Shown in pieces: positions 8,155 to 17,689 of a stretch of DNA of 51,676 nt. A program made the position numbers and the translations under genes. This DNA is from an uncultured Endomicrobiia bacterium (GTDB taxonomy: Bacteria > Elusimicrobiota > Endomicrobiia > DTEH01). Each line of letters starts with the position of its first letter. Within the stretch, counting starts at the first letter, position 1. The DNA is taken from contig CALJEJ010000016.1 in NCBI GenBank assembly GCA_938074745.1, positions 1 through 51,676 of the forward strand. Direction: 5' to 3'. The notes beneath the pieces are model-generated. The model ran no database searches. It was not told the DNA's origin and was given only the letters and a program-made list of their open reading frames with translations.

Positions 8155-11033
8155 CACAAGTAAAAAAAAGAACAATTTTTACAAATATTAACATCTTCTT
8201 TATCTGCAACAAAAGGTATTTCTGGATTGTATAATTCTTCTAAAACCTTGCCTAATAAATTCATTGATATCTCTAGTATCATATCTTCTTTTCCTTGATC
8301 TTTTTCTGTAAAAAAATCTTTTAATGTAGACTCTTTAAGATTATACAATCCTGCATTAATTTTGTAATTAGAAAATTTTTCTTTTAAAATTGCAAAATAT
8401 AAAGGTATCTGAAAAGATTTTACAACTTTCCTTATTTCACGGCGGTCATATACAACAGAAGATAATTTGTCTAAATTTTTTGTCATAATATCACTAGAAC
8501 CTGTTTTATAGTCAATCACATATAATGTATCATTTTCAAGTAAATCAATTCTATCAATAACAGCCTTAAAAGTATATGTTTGTGTAGAAATTTTTAATGT
8601 AGTATGAAATTGTTCTTCAAGACACAAAATTTTTTTTATATTATTTTGTCTTTCTTTTTCATTATCTATAAATTTTTTCATACGATATAATATAATTTCT
8701 TTCAATAGATAAGACTCTGTTTTTGAGCGTTGTCCAAAATATTTGTCAAACTTAATACTTAAGTTATTAAGAAAATTTTTTTCAAAAACAGTATCAATTA
8801 CAGGTTTTGTGTTTTTAAACTTATAAAATTCTGAATGTAAGAATTCATGTAAAAACCTACCAATATCTACTGCTTCAATTTCTTCAAAAATATCTTCTTT
8901 TTCTTCTAACTTTAAGATATATTTATAATAAAATTGTAAAGGGCAGTTAAGATATGTATTTATACTTGAGTAGGAGAAAACAAAATTTTTAAGATAATCA
9001 ATAATATAATCTTTTTTACGAATTTCTACATTTTGAGGCAACAGTGATAATTGAAAATTTACTTTTAATATTCTGTCAGAAAGAATTTTTTTTTCTTTTA
9101 ATTCCAATTCCCATAAAAGTTGTTCTACGAACCTGCTACGTTCTTTATCTTTTGTTTCTTCAAAAATTAAATACACATTTTTTGCTGCAGAAATTAAACT
9201 TCGGAAATAATATCTTTGTATTTCTTCTTCTTTTTCTGTTCTAGATAAACCAAGTTTCAACATGATTTCTTTAGGAATTAATGGTTCATAAAGTTTTATC
9301 TTAGGAAATACACCTTCGTTTAAGTCCATAACTATCACATTATCAAAACATAAGGAACGTGTTTCTAATACTCCTAATATTTGTAATCCTTTTAAAGGAG
9401 AACCTGAAAAAGAAATAATTTCCTGTGATACCAGAATATCAAAAATTTCAAAAATATCTTCCTTAGGAATTTTCTCTTTTACAAAAATAGCATTTTTTAA
9501 TTCTTCTAACATTTGTAAAATTTTTTCTAAAAATTTTAGGTTTAAAGGATATTTCACTATTTTAGTTTTTTCATCTATAAAATGTAACAAAATTTTCATT
9601 GTTTCAACAAATGTTTCTAAACTATCAATCTTTTCCCATTGGTAAAACAACATTGTATGCAATTGAAAAATTATATCTTGCAAATCTTTTTTAGTCAATG
9701 TAATATTTACATTTTTTAATGCAGTGATTATAGAAGTATATAATTCGTCTAATTGTTCTATCTCATTAAGAGTAATAAAAATTTTGCCCGAAATTTGACT
9801 ATTTTCTATTCCTGTAATATATTCTTCAATTTTATGTACGATTGTTGAGGTTATTATTGGATTGTTAAAGAAAGAGAGATTTTTTATTATAGGGTGAGAT
9901 ATTGTTTTTAAATAATTTTTTGTATAATACTGTGGTGATTTATAAGTAAGTTGTGATTCAAAAATGTTTTTTATAACAGGATATAATGGAGCACGGTTTA
10001 ACGGATATCCTAAAGAAACATTAAAATTTTCTGTTATTGAAGAAATTTCTGAAAGTAAAGGAATAACATTTTCAGCTTTTGGTATTACAATTACAGTAGT
10101 ATCAAGGTTGTCAATTTGTTTCACAATTTCTCTTACTGTAGATATTTGTGAATGGGTATCAAAAGCAGAATAAAAATATAATTTATATTCATTTGTTTTT
10201 TCTTTTGCTGGTTTTATTTCAATGTTTAAAGATTTTGCCAAATCTTCAAGTATAGACCATTCTTGTTGTCCACCTTGCAAGAAAAGCATAGCTTTTCTTT
10301 TCTCTAAGAGAGTTTTTATAATAGATTTTTCAGTCTTATGCAAATAAAACAAGTTGCAAAACAAAATTTTTTCAAAACAATCAAAACTCGTATCTTTGCA
10401 GTACAAACAAGCAAAATAATATTTTCTTCCTCGGGAAACAAAATTGTACTGTTGTAATTTTTGGTGATACATTTCACGCAATTTAACAATTTTCTGGAAC
10501 AATTTGTTAATATATTTAGGTATATCTTGGAATCCTATTTTAGCCAAATCTTGGATTTTTTTGAGTTGGTCATTAGATATATCTTCAAGATCTAATTGTT
10601 CTATAAAACTTAATATTTCGTATGCCCAGGGTAAAAACTGTGCAAAAGTTTTGTTCTTTACAAATTCTTTGACTAAATCCTTAGATAGATTGTAAACGAT
10701 AAACGCAGCATCTAAACTGTGAATCTGCCGACTATTAGATTGAGTATAAAATATATAATCAACAAATTCTTCCATAGAAAAAAATTGTGGTGGGAAATAA
10801 CTTTTACCTATAATGTTTGTTAAATATTTTTTTACAAATAATGAAGGTCGTTTACCACCAAATACAATTGCTAACTTACTTATGTCCTTGCCTTTATTAA
10901 TATAATTTATAGAGAGATACTCAACTAAAGTCTGTATTATATTTTCTGCGAGTGGTATGGTAATAACATTTTTTTGATTTTCTAAAATGTATGAACCAAA
11001 ATTGGTTTGTAGACTATTGTTTGAATTTTTCAT
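8148..11033 (-). CDS. addB: AddB-like nuclease subunit of the AddAB recombination complex
   Basis: A 961-residue protein paired with an AddA-like gene. The C-terminus has the PD-(D/E)XK RecB-type nuclease: GRFLHEFLH (about 725-733), DRID (827-830) and VIDYKTG (Asp841, Lys843). Four cysteines fit the AddB iron-sulfur staple: Cys697 in NCPLQFYY, and Cys951, Cys954 and Cys960 at the very end. MDLNEGVFP (about 569) is the usual AddB/RecC-like box. The N-terminal nucleotide-binding loop lacks a proper Walker A, as in subunits that use a dead helicase fold. Role: processes double-strand breaks for RecA. It is shorter than B. subtilis AddB (about 1166). Its start overlaps the end of addA by 20 bases. 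Confidence 0.88.
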   Translation of the reverse strand: MKNSNNSLQTNFGSYILENQKNVITIPLAENIIQTLVEYLSINYINKGKDISKLAIVFGGKRPSLFVKKYLTNIIGKSYFPPQFFSMEEFVDYIFYTQSNSRQIHSLDAAFIVYNLSKDLVKEFVKNKTFAQFLPWAYEILSFIEQLDLEDISNDQLKKIQDLAKIGFQDIPKYINKLFQKIVKLREMYHQKLQQYNFVSRGRKYYFACLYCKDTSFDCFEKILFCNLFYLHKTEKSIIKTLLEKRKAMLFLQGGQQEWSILEDLAKSLNIEIKPAKEKTNEYKLYFYSAFDTHSQISTVREIVKQIDNLDTTVIVIPKAENVIPLLSEISSITENFNVSLGYPLNRAPLYPVIKNIFESQLTYKSPQYYTKNYLKTISHPIIKNLSFFNNPIITSTIVHKIEEYITGIENSQISGKIFITLNEIEQLDELYTSIITALKNVNITLTKKDLQDIIFQLHTMLFYQWEKIDSLETFVETMKILLHFIDEKTKIVKYPLNLKFLEKILQMLEELKNAIFVKEKIPKEDIFEIFDILVSQEIISFSGSPLKGLQILGVLETRSLCFDNVIVMDLNEGVFPKIKLYEPLIPKEIMLKLGLSRTEKEEEIQRYYFRSLISAAKNVYLIFEETKDKERSRFVEQLLWELELKEKKILSDRILKVNFQLSLLPQNVEIRKKDYIIDYLKNFVFSYSSINTYLNCPLQFYYKYILKLEEKEDIFEEIEAVDIGRFLHEFLHSEFYKFKNTKPVIDTVFEKNFLNNLSIKFDKYFGQRSKTESYLLKEIILYRMKKFIDNEKERQNNIKKILCLEEQFHTTLKISTQTYTFKAVIDRIDLLENDTLYVIDYKTGSSDIMTKNLDKLSSVVYDRREIRKVVKSFQIPLYFAILKEKFSNYKINAGLYNLKESTLKDFFTEKDQGKEDMILEISMNLLGKVLEELYNPEIPFVADKEDVNICKNCSFFYLCK

Positions 11034-14000
11034 ATGTTAAAGTATCAAGATAGATTAAATATCCTTCAACAGGTTTATCTGGAAAAATATTTTTTAAAAT
11101 TTCTATATATTCTTTTAGTTGAGAATAATATTTTATAACATTTTCTTGTGATGTAGAGAGTTTATAATCTATTACAGTTACAATGTTTGGTTTTATGATT
11201 AATCTGTCTACACGTTTTGTATTTCCTAACGAATCCACAATTTCTTTTTCTTGATACACTATACCGTTTTCTACAAAAAAGAATTTTTTAAGTTCCGGGT
11301 TAAACAATAAATTTTGTATTAATGATTCATATTTATAAACATCTATTGTGGGGAAGAAAACTTGGGTTTTTTTCATTGCAGAGAGAATTTCTTGATGAAT
11401 ATCTTTGTTATTTAAATTTCCTATATATGAAAGTATTTTATGCAATATTTCTCCTTCTAAAACTCTTTTTCTTTCAGACAAAGAAACATATTCGCCGAAC
11501 TCTTCTTTTATCATATTACTCCAATTGGTATATTTAGTTGGAGTCAGTGTTATCATTTTAGGTTTTTCTTCAACTTTTTCTTTTAGATAAATTTTATTTC
11601 CATATTCATAAACTGCTTCAGTTTTTCTTTCAAAGTTAAACAGTGAAGAGATATTATTTTCATTTTTTTTCTTAGGTACAAACACATAAAGTTCATCTTT
11701 TGCTCGTGTAAGAGCTACATAAATACTATTTATTTCGTCGATAAAAGTGCGTGTAAATTCTTGTTGATAAAGATTTTTTAATTCATCGGAATAAAAATTG
11801 TATTTCTTTTTTAATCTTATGATATAGAGTGAGTCGGTATTAATATCTTCTTGTATAATAAACTGTCCGGCACGTTTTTCTCCTATTCCGAGGGTTAAGT
11901 TTAAATCTAGAAAAGGAATTATCACTACGGGAAATTCCAAACCTTTTGCTTTATGTATAGTTAGAATTTTTACAGAGGAGCCTGTAGGAAAATTTATATA
12001 TAAGTCAGTATCTTCAGCAGAGTTAAAATATTCTATGAAAGAAGCCAATGATGGATAATCTTCTTCTTTGTTTTTAATCAATTCAAGAAAACCCATAACA
12101 AAACCTTGGTAGTTATAGAAATTTGTCATTATATTAAATTTGTGTATTATATTTATCACAAGTTCATACACTGGTAGAACCACAGCGTTATCCAAAAAAT
12201 CTTGGATATATTGGGTCCATATATCACTAAATTTTTCTTGAAATTCTTTATAAAGATATTGGTTATAAGAGGAATTTCTTTTTGTATTAAATTCAAAAAT
12301 GAACTTCTGGATAGTTTCATAGGATAAATTAGTAGATTTTATAAACATATTACTTAAGATGAAAGAAGCAAAAGATAAATTGTCTATTGGTGAATTTAAA
12401 AATTTTAAGAAAGAGAATATTTCTTTTATTAAAAAGTTGTTTCTTAAATTTAAAGTTTTTTCAGATTCTACAGATATTCCGTGTTCTAATAATAGGTTAG
12501 AGAGCAATTCTACTTGTTGATTTTCTCTTGTTAGGATGGCGATATCATTTTCGTGGAACCGTTGTAAAAGGTCTTTTAATAAATCAAGGAGTTTTTGTTT
12601 AATAATATCTTCAATTTCTTCCTTATTATTTCCTGTGACAAATTCTACTCTTACGAAGCCATTTAAGTTTTTTTCTTTAGGTTGTTGTTGAGAATTTTCA
12701 TAGATAGAAAAGACTTCTTGTTTTATTATAGAATCGTTGAGATTTGATATAAACGATTCTAAATTTTCGCGAGAAAAGATTTTGTTTACAAATTCTACGA
12801 TGACATTTTTACTGCGATAATTTATATTTAGTTGGTTTACTGATATCTCTATTCCACGATTTTTAAATATTTGTTTTACATTATCAAACAATTTTACTTC
12901 TGCGCCGCGGAATCGGTAAATAGCCTGTTTTTTATCTCCCACATAGAACAATGTTCCGCCGGACGAAATTGCTTCTTCAACCATAGGTGAAATATTTTCC
13001 CACTGTAAAAGACTTGTATCTTGAAATTCGTCAATGAGATAATGTTTAATTCTTACTGCTAACCTTAGGTATAATTCTGACAAAGGCAAGTTTTCTTCTT
13101 TAAGAAGAGATTTTGTGTATTTATTAAGTTCTTCAAGGAAGATTATATTTTCTTTCTGAATCAAAGATTTTAGTTCAGCAAGAACATAACAGAAAATGTC
13201 AACGTAAGAGTTTAGTGATGTGGTAGCTTCAGTTTCGTATAACAATTTAAGAGTGGTTCTAATATTTTCCCATAAAACCATAACTTCTTGAGGTACATTA
13301 TATCCGCGGTTAATTGGGAAGTTTGGATGGTCAAAATATTTAGATAGATTGTTAGTATCCAAAGATTCAGCTGTTTGGTTTTTTAAATTGTCAAGTGCGT
13401 TAACAAAATTTTTATTAGTTCCTTCAGGTAGGCAATTGCTTAATTGGTTACATAGGAGAATAAACTTTTTCTTCAATTTATAGATTGAATTATTCTTATT
13501 AATTTCTTTTTTTTTAAACAGAGAACCGTAAATATTATTACAATTGAATAACAATTTTATTACATTAAAAATATCATCTTTCACAAACCAACTTTTTTTG
13601 TTTTCTACAGTAAGGTATTGGTGTAGAAAATTTTTTAATATTCTGGAGATAGTTTTATTATTTTTACCTTTGTCAATAAGGTTATCAAGAGAAAACAAAA
13701 GATAATCGTTATACTGTTGTTTAATTTGAAAGTTAGGTGAGAGGTTAAGTTTAAATATACAACTTGAGATTAGTAAATTGATGAAACTATCAATAGTTTT
13801 TATAGCCACTGTATCGTAGTTTTTCAAGATATAATCTATAGCAGTTTTTGCTTTTTGTTGCAAATTTTTTTTATCTAGTTGGAGGTAAGAAATAACTGAT
13901 TGTTTTAAAACATCCTCTTGAGGAGAAAAATTATCTAAAGCAAACTTTTTTAATAATTCTATTATTCGTGTTTTCATTTCAATAGAAGACTTATTGGTAA

Positions 14001-14145
14001 AAGTTATTGCGAGTATATCTTTTGTAGCAAAAGGGAAATTTTCGTGTGTTAAAAGAAGTTTTAAATAATGTTTGACAATAGCGAAGGTTTTTCCAGAACC
14101 TGCCGATGCGTCAAATATATAAACTTGAGGCTGATTTTTTTTCAT
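11014..14145 (-). CDS. addA: AddA-like UvrD/Rep helicase-nuclease
   Basis: A 1043-residue superfamily 1 helicase. Walker A is ASAGSGKT (13-20), the DEAD-like motif is IDEFQDTS (371-378), and motif III is GDKKQAIYRFRG (403-414). A UvrD C-terminal core follows, with ILTIHKAKGLEFP and VALTRAKDE. The C-terminal RecB-like nuclease has VIDYKLS (Asp993, Lys995). With AddB it forms the end-resection enzyme. It is shorter than the ~1230-residue Bacillus protein. It follows the homocysteine gene by 28 bases without a clear Shine-Dalgarno site, so it may be a downstream member of the same transcript. Confidence 0.92.
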   Translation of the reverse strand: MKKNQPQVYIFDASAGSGKTFAIVKHYLKLLLTHENFPFATKDILAITFTNKSSIEMKTRIIELLKKFALDNFSPQEDVLKQSVISYLQLDKKNLQQKAKTAIDYILKNYDTVAIKTIDSFINLLISSCIFKLNLSPNFQIKQQYNDYLLFSLDNLIDKGKNNKTISRILKNFLHQYLTVENKKSWFVKDDIFNVIKLLFNCNNIYGSLFKKKEINKNNSIYKLKKKFILLCNQLSNCLPEGTNKNFVNALDNLKNQTAESLDTNNLSKYFDHPNFPINRGYNVPQEVMVLWENIRTTLKLLYETEATTSLNSYVDIFCYVLAELKSLIQKENIIFLEELNKYTKSLLKEENLPLSELYLRLAVRIKHYLIDEFQDTSLLQWENISPMVEEAISSGGTLFYVGDKKQAIYRFRGAEVKLFDNVKQIFKNRGIEISVNQLNINYRSKNVIVEFVNKIFSRENLESFISNLNDSIIKQEVFSIYENSQQQPKEKNLNGFVRVEFVTGNNKEEIEDIIKQKLLDLLKDLLQRFHENDIAILTRENQQVELLSNLLLEHGISVESEKTLNLRNNFLIKEIFSFLKFLNSPIDNLSFASFILSNMFIKSTNLSYETIQKFIFEFNTKRNSSYNQYLYKEFQEKFSDIWTQYIQDFLDNAVVLPVYELVINIIHKFNIMTNFYNYQGFVMGFLELIKNKEEDYPSLASFIEYFNSAEDTDLYINFPTGSSVKILTIHKAKGLEFPVVIIPFLDLNLTLGIGEKRAGQFIIQEDINTDSLYIIRLKKKYNFYSDELKNLYQQEFTRTFIDEINSIYVALTRAKDELYVFVPKKKNENNISSLFNFERKTEAVYEYGNKIYLKEKVEEKPKMITLTPTKYTNWSNMIKEEFGEYVSLSERKRVLEGEILHKILSYIGNLNNKDIHQEILSAMKKTQVFFPTIDVYKYESLIQNLLFNPELKKFFFVENGIVYQEKEIVDSLGNTKRVDRLIIKPNIVTVIDYKLSTSQENVIKYYSQLKEYIEILKNIFPDKPVEGYLIYLDTLTYEKFKQ

Positions 14146-14173
14146 CAGTTAGAAAGCAAAATAAATAGGTGAG

Positions 14174-15364
14174 TTATTCTAAAAATTTATATTTTATTCC
14201 GGAACCTACCGAAGGTAAAGCTGCTACCGGTTCAGTAAGAAAGAATTTAGCAGTTTGTATCCAAGTTTTTAATATTTTAGCGATTTGTCGAGCTTTGGCA
14301 TAGCTTGATAACGAGCCTGTAGGGACTTCCTTGTTAAGAACGACAATTTTCCCTGAACGTAATTCTTTATAGGTGACATATCCTAAAGGAGGATTACCTG
14401 TTAGATTGGGATAGTCATTAGAATAGTCAATTACAGGTGCGAGTATTTCTTCGTCTGATACAGAGGTCCATTTTGCAACTTCTTCGTTTAACACAGGGAT
14501 AGGGATACCAATACCGACAAACATTGAAACTCCGTAACCGTATATAGAACAACCGACAAGGAATTCTGGCGACATTTGTTTTAAATCTCCGATAACCGCC
14601 AATGTTCCTGAAGGAACTTTTGGTACACCTGTTTGTGTACGAGGAACTTCAGGATTATGTTGAGTTCCCCACCAACATATATAGCCAATTCCTCCACCAA
14701 GGAAAATTTTTGTTCCTATACCGATAGTTTTGTAGTACGGATCGTTAATTAATGGTGACAATTGTCCTGCAGAACAATATGTTGCGTTACCTAAGTTAGG
14801 TTTTAACATACCTAAATAAGTATAAATTGGTTTGTTAGAACAATTAACAGCGACATTGTAGTTTTGGTAACAATTACGGATATTGAACAATACTGCTTCG
14901 TTTACAGTATTTTTGTTTATAGTGGTAACAAGTTCTTTTCTTGGGTAACAATCTGTTCCGTAAGCATATGCTTTTAAAGTTATATCTTTTCCTGCAACAA
15001 ATTCTTGTATTACATATCCACCGCCGTAGTTAAATTCTCCGGGATAATTTTTATTTCTTGGGTCATCTTCAGGTAATGCAGTAGCACCAATCATTATATC
15101 CACAGCAGCGAACCCTGTATAACAAGGTACATCGTTAAGATAACATTTCCCTCCACCTAGTTTTATTCTTGGTTTTGTATGTCCAATGTTTAGATACATC
15201 CCACTAGAACACATTGGACCGAAAGTTCCCGTGGTAACTACATCAACTTTTTCAGCTGCAGCTTTTACTCCTTCAGAACGGACAATATCAATCATTTCCT
15301 CAGCGGTAACTACTACAACAGTTCCTTGTTTAATTTTTTGGTTTATTTCTTGAATAGTTTTCAT
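14174..15364 (-). CDS. HcyBio (DUF39/COG1900) homocysteine biosynthesis protein
   Basis: A 396-residue protein matching the DUF39 family: VVTTGTFGPMCSSG near residue 43, KLGGGKCYLNDVPCYTG near 68, GTDCYPRK near 136 and GDLKQMSPEF near 265. In methanogens the homologue MA1821, with an NIL/ferredoxin partner, puts sulfide into an aspartate-semialdehyde-derived intermediate to make homocysteine. Cys139 in GTDCYPR is the likely counterpart of the essential cysteine (inference). The methanogen protein also carries CBS domains; none is recognisable here and no ferredoxin partner is in the window. The ATG overlaps the stop of the upstream CBM48 gene by one base (TAATG), so translation is probably coupled. 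asd, which makes aspartate semialdehyde, lies at 26424. Confidence 0.85.
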   Translation of the reverse strand: MKTIQEINQKIKQGTVVVVTAEEMIDIVRSEGVKAAAEKVDVVTTGTFGPMCSSGMYLNIGHTKPRIKLGGGKCYLNDVPCYTGFAAVDIMIGATALPEDDPRNKNYPGEFNYGGGYVIQEFVAGKDITLKAYAYGTDCYPRKELVTTINKNTVNEAVLFNIRNCYQNYNVAVNCSNKPIYTYLGMLKPNLGNATYCSAGQLSPLINDPYYKTIGIGTKIFLGGGIGYICWWGTQHNPEVPRTQTGVPKVPSGTLAVIGDLKQMSPEFLVGCSIYGYGVSMFVGIGIPIPVLNEEVAKWTSVSDEEILAPVIDYSNDYPNLTGNPPLGYVTYKELRSGKIVVLNKEVPTGSLSSYAKARQIAKILKTWIQTAKFFLTEPVAALPSVGSGIKYKFLE

Positions 15365-15882
15365 TATTTTTCAGTTAAATCTAAGACAGAACTTTTAAAC
15401 CCTTGAGAAGATATTTCAGGAGGTTTTTTGTTGTTTGGGTCAGTAATAACTTTGCCATCAACTAAAAAGTTATATAAATATCTTCCAGAAGGAACTTCTA
15501 TTACCAATTCCCATTTATTAGGAGATTTTTTAATCATAGGTTGTGGTATCCAATTATTAAAATCGCCAATAAGCGAGACTTTTTTTGCTTTTGTAGAATA
15601 GAAACTGAACATAGGTCGTCGTAAGTGAGGTTTTTGTATTATAGTTGATTCTGTTAAGGTTTCTATACTTTTTTGACCATTTTCAGATTCTTTAGTTATA
15701 TTTTCTTCATATAGAATATTTTTTTGAACAGTGATATTTTGATTTTCAGGATGTTTTGGTTTTTCTTTAGGTGTAGTATATGTGCTAATTATTCTGTAAT
15801 AAACAATACCTATAGATACTACAAATATTGTTAAATTTGCTATGATTAACAATTTTGCGATATTAGGTTTTATTGATATCAT
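15364..15882 (-). CDS. Membrane-anchored protein with a CBM48/AMPK-type glycogen-binding domain
   Basis: 172 residues. One membrane helix (about 10-32) is followed by a polar linker (33-88) and a CBM48/AMPK-beta-like domain (about 90-160). The domain is marked by KVSLIGDFNNW and then SGRYLYNFLVDGKVITDPNN. With the basic N-terminus inside, the domain should face the periplasm. CBM48 domains usually bind alpha-glucans or sit on starch enzymes, but small stand-alone anchored copies have no settled role. It sits four bases after the coiled-coil membrane gene and overlaps the HcyBio start. Function unknown. Confidence 0.78.
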   Translation of the reverse strand: MISIKPNIAKLLIIANLTIFVVSIGIVYYRIISTYTTPKEKPKHPENQNITVQKNILYEENITKESENGQKSIETLTESTIIQKPHLRRPMFSFYSTKAKKVSLIGDFNNWIPQPMIKKSPNKWELVIEVPSGRYLYNFLVDGKVITDPNNKKPPEISSQGFKSSVLDLTEK

Positions 15883-15885
15883 AAA

Positions 15886-16413
15886 CTATTGTTGTAATAT
15901 AGAAGTTAGTATCTTTAGTATATTATCCAGTTTTGTATTAACCTCAAGCAGAGTTTGTGTAGTTGTAGTGTTTACTTTTGAAGTTGTTGAAATAATAGTT
16001 TCCACTTGTTGTAACACAGATATAAGTTTTGTTAATTGAGTTTCGTTTATTTGCGAAGATGATTTATCTGTTGAGGTTTGTTGTAACGATTTTACTAAAG
16101 ACAACAAATCTTTTATATTAGAATTTAACGAATTTAATTGTGTAGTAACTTCGTTTAATTGTGCTATGATTATATCAGAGTTTAAATTTGTTTGTATTTG
16201 TTGTTGAGGTATTGATGTAGAAGTATCTTCTTGTTGTATTTTTTTTCTTTTTATAGAAGGGCGAATATCCTGTTGTTCTAACACTTCAGAGATAGTTTGT
16301 TGTTCTTTTACCGTTTTGTAATATTTGTATAACAGTATACTCAAAATTAGTGATACAACACCAATTATTAAAACAATAAGTATTAATGGGTCAGAAAAAA
16401 TTAACTCAAGCAT
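15886..16413 (-). CDS. Small membrane protein with Q/T-rich coiled coil, function unknown
   Basis: From the ATG at 16413 the protein has 175 residues. A membrane helix (about 5-27) is followed by a polar linker and a Leu/Gln/Ser/Thr-rich region with heptad-like spacing (about 85-175), suggesting a coiled coil facing one side of the membrane. I do not recognise a family. A TTG in the same frame at 16449 would add 12 residues, but it lies inside a good -35 box, so I prefer 16413. No Shine-Dalgarno site is seen; the -10 box is about seven bases before the ATG. It is the first gene of the CBM48/HcyBio cluster. Confidence 0.65.
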   Translation of the reverse strand: MLELIFSDPLILIVLIIGVVSLILSILLYKYYKTVKEQQTISEVLEQQDIRPSIKRKKIQQEDTSTSIPQQQIQTNLNSDIIIAQLNEVTTQLNSLNSNIKDLLSLVKSLQQTSTDKSSSQINETQLTKLISVLQQVETIISTTSKVNTTTTQTLLEVNTKLDNILKILTSILQQ

Positions 16414-16420
16414 AAAGTTT

Positions 16421-16449
16421 AATATACAATAAAAAAATTTTTTTATCAA
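16421..16449 (-). promoter_or_regulatory. Sigma70-type promoter for the 16413-leftward operon
   Basis: On the minus strand, TTGATA (16444-16449) and TATATT (16421-16426) are 17 bases apart. Transcription should start near 16414, giving an almost leaderless message for the ATG at 16413. Confidence 0.6.
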
Positions 16450-16464
16450 TAGATTGATATAAAA

Positions 16465-16494
16465 TTGAAATTAGATGAAGAATTTTTGTATAAA
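16465..16494 (+). promoter_or_regulatory. Sigma70-type promoter for the M20 peptidase gene
   Basis: TTGAAA (16465-16470) and TATAAA (16489-16494) are 18 bases apart. The -10 box ends eight bases before the ATG at 16503 and no Shine-Dalgarno site is present, so the message would be nearly leaderless. Confidence 0.5.
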
Positions 16495-16502
16495 CTTTAA
16501 TT

Positions 16503-17666
16503 ATGGAAAAATTACGCAAAATAATAAACTTTTGTGTCAAACACAAATCAGAGATTATAAAATTTTTATCAAACATTGTAAAAATTAGAAGTTATTCTAA
16601 CGAAGAGGATAAACTTGTAAAGTTTATTATAAAATATCTTTTAGACAAACAAAAAAGGTTACTTTTACAACAGAAAATAAATGTTAAAACAATAAACAAC
16701 AACATAATTTTATTTGCAGGCCAAGGAAAGGAAAAAATTTTGTTTGATGCACACATAGATACTATTCCTGTGGCACAAGATAATTTTAACAACTGGGATT
16801 ATCCACCGTTTAGTGGGAAAATAATTGGCAATAAAGTATATGGTAGAGGCAGTTGTGATGACAAATCTTCTGTTGCAGCGTTAGTGTTTACGTATCTTTA
16901 TTGGTTGACTTTAAAAAAGACCGAATTTTATAAAGAAGCAGTTATTTCTTTGAGTTCTAACGAAGAAGATTCTTCAGGCAAAGGTATAGAGGAAGTATTA
17001 AAATTTGTGAAACCAACTTATGCAATAATTTGTGAACCCTCAGATTTAAAAATAGTATATGGCCACAAAGGAAAGTTTGCGTGTAAAGTTACTTTTATAG
17101 GCAAACCGACACATTCTTCTACTCCACATTTAGGTAGGAATGCTATCTATATGGCTTTACCATTAATAAAACATATTTCTGAATTTAACGAGAAGGCAAA
17201 GTTTGTTGTTCCGTTGGGCAAACCTGTAACTTCGGTAACTTTTATTGAATCCAAAACCAATTCGTTAAACAGTGTCCCATATGAATGTTGTGTATATATT
17301 GATTACCGTAGTGTATTAGGTGAAACTCAAGAGAGTATATTAAAAAATATTTTTAATAAGTTAGACAAAAATATAATGAGGATTGAATCACTTCACAGAT
17401 ATTTTCCTGCTTGGGTACTTCAGTTGGAGCATCCATTATTAAAACATGTTCAAAAGATTTTTGTCTTGATAAATAACAAGAAACCACAGAAAATTTTGTG
17501 GCCTTTTTGTACCAACGGTTCTATTACGTGTGGTGAGAAAAATATCCCTACGATAGGTTTTGGTCCTGGGAAATCTCAACTGGCACATGCTAGTAACGAA
17601 TATGTTGAAATTAGTCAGGTTATAGAAGCAATAAAATTTTATACTTTAATCCCGCTAATAAGTTAA
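16503..17666 (+). CDS. M20 family metallopeptidase (YgeY/ArgE/DapE-like)
   Basis: A 387-residue M20 deacylase or peptidase with the two-zinc site in order: His84 and Asp86 in DAHIDT, an Asp in GRGSCDDK (about 119-120), Glu154-Glu155 in SNEED, Glu178 in CEPSD, and a late His in LAHASNE. The wording of these motifs is closest to the YgeY group. Substrates in the family are N-acyl amino acids or small peptides and cannot be chosen from sequence. It is a single gene between two leftward operons, with its own promoter, and may not belong to the arginine or lysine pathway, since no such genes are nearby. Confidence 0.87.
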   Translation: MEKLRKIINFCVKHKSEIIKFLSNIVKIRSYSNEEDKLVKFIIKYLLDKQKRLLLQQKINVKTINNNIILFAGQGKEKILFDAHIDTIPVAQDNFNNWDYPPFSGKIIGNKVYGRGSCDDKSSVAALVFTYLYWLTLKKTEFYKEAVISLSSNEEDSSGKGIEEVLKFVKPTYAIICEPSDLKIVYGHKGKFACKVTFIGKPTHSSTPHLGRNAIYMALPLIKHISEFNEKAKFVVPLGKPVTSVTFIESKTNSLNSVPYECCVYIDYRSVLGETQESILKNIFNKLDKNIMRIESLHRYFPAWVLQLEHPLLKHVQKIFVLINNKKPQKILWPFCTNGSITCGEKNIPTIGFGPGKSQLAHASNEYVEISQVIEAIKFYTLIPLIS

Positions 17667-17689
17667 TTTTTGCTACCAATTTAAGATAT

